From the NCBI RefSeq assembly GCF_028368975.1, contig NZ_JAQNDM010000002.1, forward strand, positions 7,806,425-7,870,424: a stretch of DNA of 64,000 bases, in the 5' to 3' direction. The stretch comes from Stigmatella ashevillena. GTDB taxonomy: Bacteria; Myxococcota; Myxococcia; Myxococcales; Myxococcaceae. The notes beneath the pieces are model-generated. The model was not told where the DNA came from. It did not search any database and was given only the letters and a program-made list of their open reading frames with translations. The position numbers and the translations under genes were made by a program. Shown here one piece after another: positions 62,728-64,000 of this stretch (positions within the stretch are counted from its first letter, which is position 1; the number at the start of each line of letters is the position of its first letter).

Positions 62728-63954
62728 TCAGTCTTTGTGCTCGAAACAGCCGTGGGGGTCTTGCGTCGGAAGGCTGGACCAGAGCCGGTCGAAGTCGACG
62801 ATGCCGCTGGCATAGAGGCGCTCGAATTCCCGGTAGTCCGCCTGGAAGCGTGAATCCTGGACGGCCATGTTCGCCATGACGGGCAGCGCGTTCCGGCCGG
62901 CGGTCCGGGCGGCGAAGCGGAACAGGGCCCACCGCACGCACAGATCCCGCTCGGTGGCGAAGGCCTGGGCGTAGATCTCCAGCGCCTCGGTCTTGTCCTG
63001 GGCCATCGAGAGTTGGTGGGCGGCCACCTGCCGGACATCCTCACTGCCCTCGGTTGCGAGCACCTTCGCCAGCCCTGCGGTGGCCTGCGCGTCGAGCGGT
63101 GCATCGGCGTGCATTCCCATCTCGAAGGCAAGGTAACGGACCGGCTCCTCCAGCGACTCGCTGCCCACGGCGAGGAGCTTGTCGAGGTACGGCTTGGCGT
63201 TCCCGGAGCGGGAGAGGTCCTCCTTCATCACCCGGCCGAGGGTCCGGGTGGCGATCCAGCCGGCTTCTCCCGAGGTCGGGCTCTGGGCGAACTGGGCGAG
63301 CCGGTCAATCACCGCGGGCTCGAACCGGTGCTGGGTTTCCAGCGCCGCCAGCAAGCCCGCGCGCCGGCTGAGCTCCAGGCGTTCGTCGAGCCCCATCTCC
63401 GTGAGCTGCGCGGCGACCTTGGGATGGTGAATCGCCTGCGAGCCCCGAAGTCCGCCCAGGAACACCTTGAACTCGCCGGGAGACGCCTCGCGCGCCCAGC
63501 CGAGAACTTCGCTCGCCCGGCCAGGGTCATTCGCGATGAGCTCGGCGAGGCGGCCCTTGAGGTAATTCAGGACGAGCGGGTCCCCTGCGGCCAGCAGCGG
63601 AGCGGCCCACTCCCGGAACGTCGCGAGGGTCACCGCCTCGTTGAAGCGGTCCAGGTTCTGCCAGCAGGTGGTGCCGCCGAAGTGGCGGGGACGCGCCGTG
63701 GCCTCCTCGACAGGGGCCGGGAGCGGGTGGCCTGCCGTGGAGCCGTGTCGCGCCGGGCCTTCCGGCGCGGCGCCCGCTGAGGACATCCCGCTCGGGGGGG
63801 CGTCTTCCCCCTCCGCGTGGCCGGCTGCGCGGGAACTCAGCGCGAAGACGGCGAGCAGGGCCAGGACGCCGAGTGCGACTGCGGCCTTCGGCGCAAGACG
63901 GCTCCGGGGCGTGGCGGAGGAAGCAGCAGGGGGCGGAGAGGATTCTGGAGTCAT
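62728..63954 (-). CDS. Membrane-anchored HEAT-like protein, 408 aa
   Basis: From the ATG at 63954 (a GTG 5 codons upstream is possible). Single membrane anchor (AAVALGVLALLAVFALSS, ~20-40), a disordered region, then helical repeats with Cys-containing start (FGGTTCWQNLDRFNEAV) and HEAT-like pairs to the end. The ATG overlaps a possible upstream stop as ATGA: the in-frame-shifted string to the window edge stays open, so an upstream gene may be coupled. Probable partner of the HEAT and M23 genes. Confidence 0.75.
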   Translation of the reverse strand: MTPESSPPPAASSATPRSRLAPKAAVALGVLALLAVFALSSRAAGHAEGEDAPPSGMSSAGAAPEGPARHGSTAGHPLPAPVEEATARPRHFGGTTCWQNLDRFNEAVTLATFREWAAPLLAAGDPLVLNYLKGRLAELIANDPGRASEVLGWAREASPGEFKVFLGGLRGSQAIHHPKVAAQLTEMGLDERLELSRRAGLLAALETQHRFEPAVIDRLAQFAQSPTSGEAGWIATRTLGRVMKEDLSRSGNAKPYLDKLLAVGSESLEEPVRYLAFEMGMHADAPLDAQATAGLAKVLATEGSEDVRQVAAHQLSMAQDKTEALEIYAQAFATERDLCVRWALFRFAARTAGRNALPVMANMAVQDSRFQADYREFERLYASGIVDFDRLWSSLPTQDPHGCFEHKD

Positions 63955-64000
63955 GTCGGGCGGCACCAAGAAGAGGTCCCACTGGAAAGAGGGCCCGTCT
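63952..64000 (-). CDS. Possible C-terminal end of a further upstream gene
   Basis: Reading the minus strand in the frame that ends with the TGA at 63951-63953 (overlapping the next start as ATGA), no stop occurs to the window edge; the last residues would be GPLSSGTSSWCRPT. Too short to identify, and coding is only inferred from the coupling pattern. Confidence 0.3.

Overview
The window is very GC-rich, densely coding DNA with the strong third-position G/C bias that makes long antisense frames appear opposite almost every real gene. The gene content suggests a myxobacterium of the Stigmatella/Cystobacter/Myxococcus group. Pointers are the many lipoproteins and secreted hydrolases, HEAT/TPR and DUF4388 proteins, an MshEN-HEAT fusion, a sigma-54 activator with its kinase, a WS/DGAT acyltransferase, and GTG/TTG starts. 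The genus is inferred from family composition, not from a marker gene. I found no rRNA, tRNA, IS element, CRISPR array or prophage.

Layout. 1-8.4 kb: the end of a large unrecognised glycine-zipper protein, a small hypothetical, a propionyl-CoA-carboxylase-type carboxyltransferase, an M4 metalloprotease with an internal P domain, and a secreted hypothetical. 8.4-11.7 kb: a ROK sugar kinase, a pair of small exported proteins (one with a metzincin zinc motif), a LysR gene reduced to its HTH, and methionine aminopeptidase. 11.8-15.6 kb: a UvrD/PcrA-type helicase split by a one-base shift in a C7 tract, followed 18 bp later by an iron-sulfur PD-(D/E)XK nuclease. This AddAB/Cas4-like helicase-nuclease pair is the best candidate in the window for an uncharacterised DNA-processing or defence system. 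15.6-23.3 kb: a cupin, a 680-bp gap with a strong hairpin, then a probable operon of PRMT-like methyltransferase, Cys-rich exported protein, WS/DGAT and giant HEAT protein.

23.3-28.2 kb: a translationally coupled membrane histidine kinase and NtrC-type regulator, divergent from a lipoprotein subtilase with two tandem LCCL domains made by a 300-bp duplication. 28.3-34.0 kb: MshEN-linker-HEAT protein, zinc-ribbon/RDD membrane protein, GlsB-like stress protein, RsmE and an Mpo1-like protein. 34.1-36.6 kb: a BlaI/BlaR1-type pair with two operator dyads overlapping its promoter and no beta-lactamase or PBP gene beside it. 36.6-41.4 kb: Ig-like secreted protein, PrmA, two coupled lipoproteins and a repeat lipoprotein built on a 69-bp minisatellite. 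41.7-48 kb: a double M16 peptidase, a giant coiled-coil protein and HemW.

48-53.7 kb: an acetyl-CoA hydrolase/CoA-transferase, a GH16 glucanase with fascin-like repeats, an AsmA-like protein and two small lipoproteins. 53.7-58.1 kb: a dihaem cytochrome / 2Fe-2S / Tat-exported molybdopterin oxidoreductase operon (IorAB type), divergent from a TPR membrane protein across a promoter region containing a 14-bp palindrome. 58.2-64 kb: a DUF4388-J-like-TPR protein, an unrecognised 421-aa protein, and an operon of two HEAT proteins with an M23 peptidase. The overall picture is core metabolism and translation genes interleaved with predatory or developmental secreted enzymes and signalling proteins.
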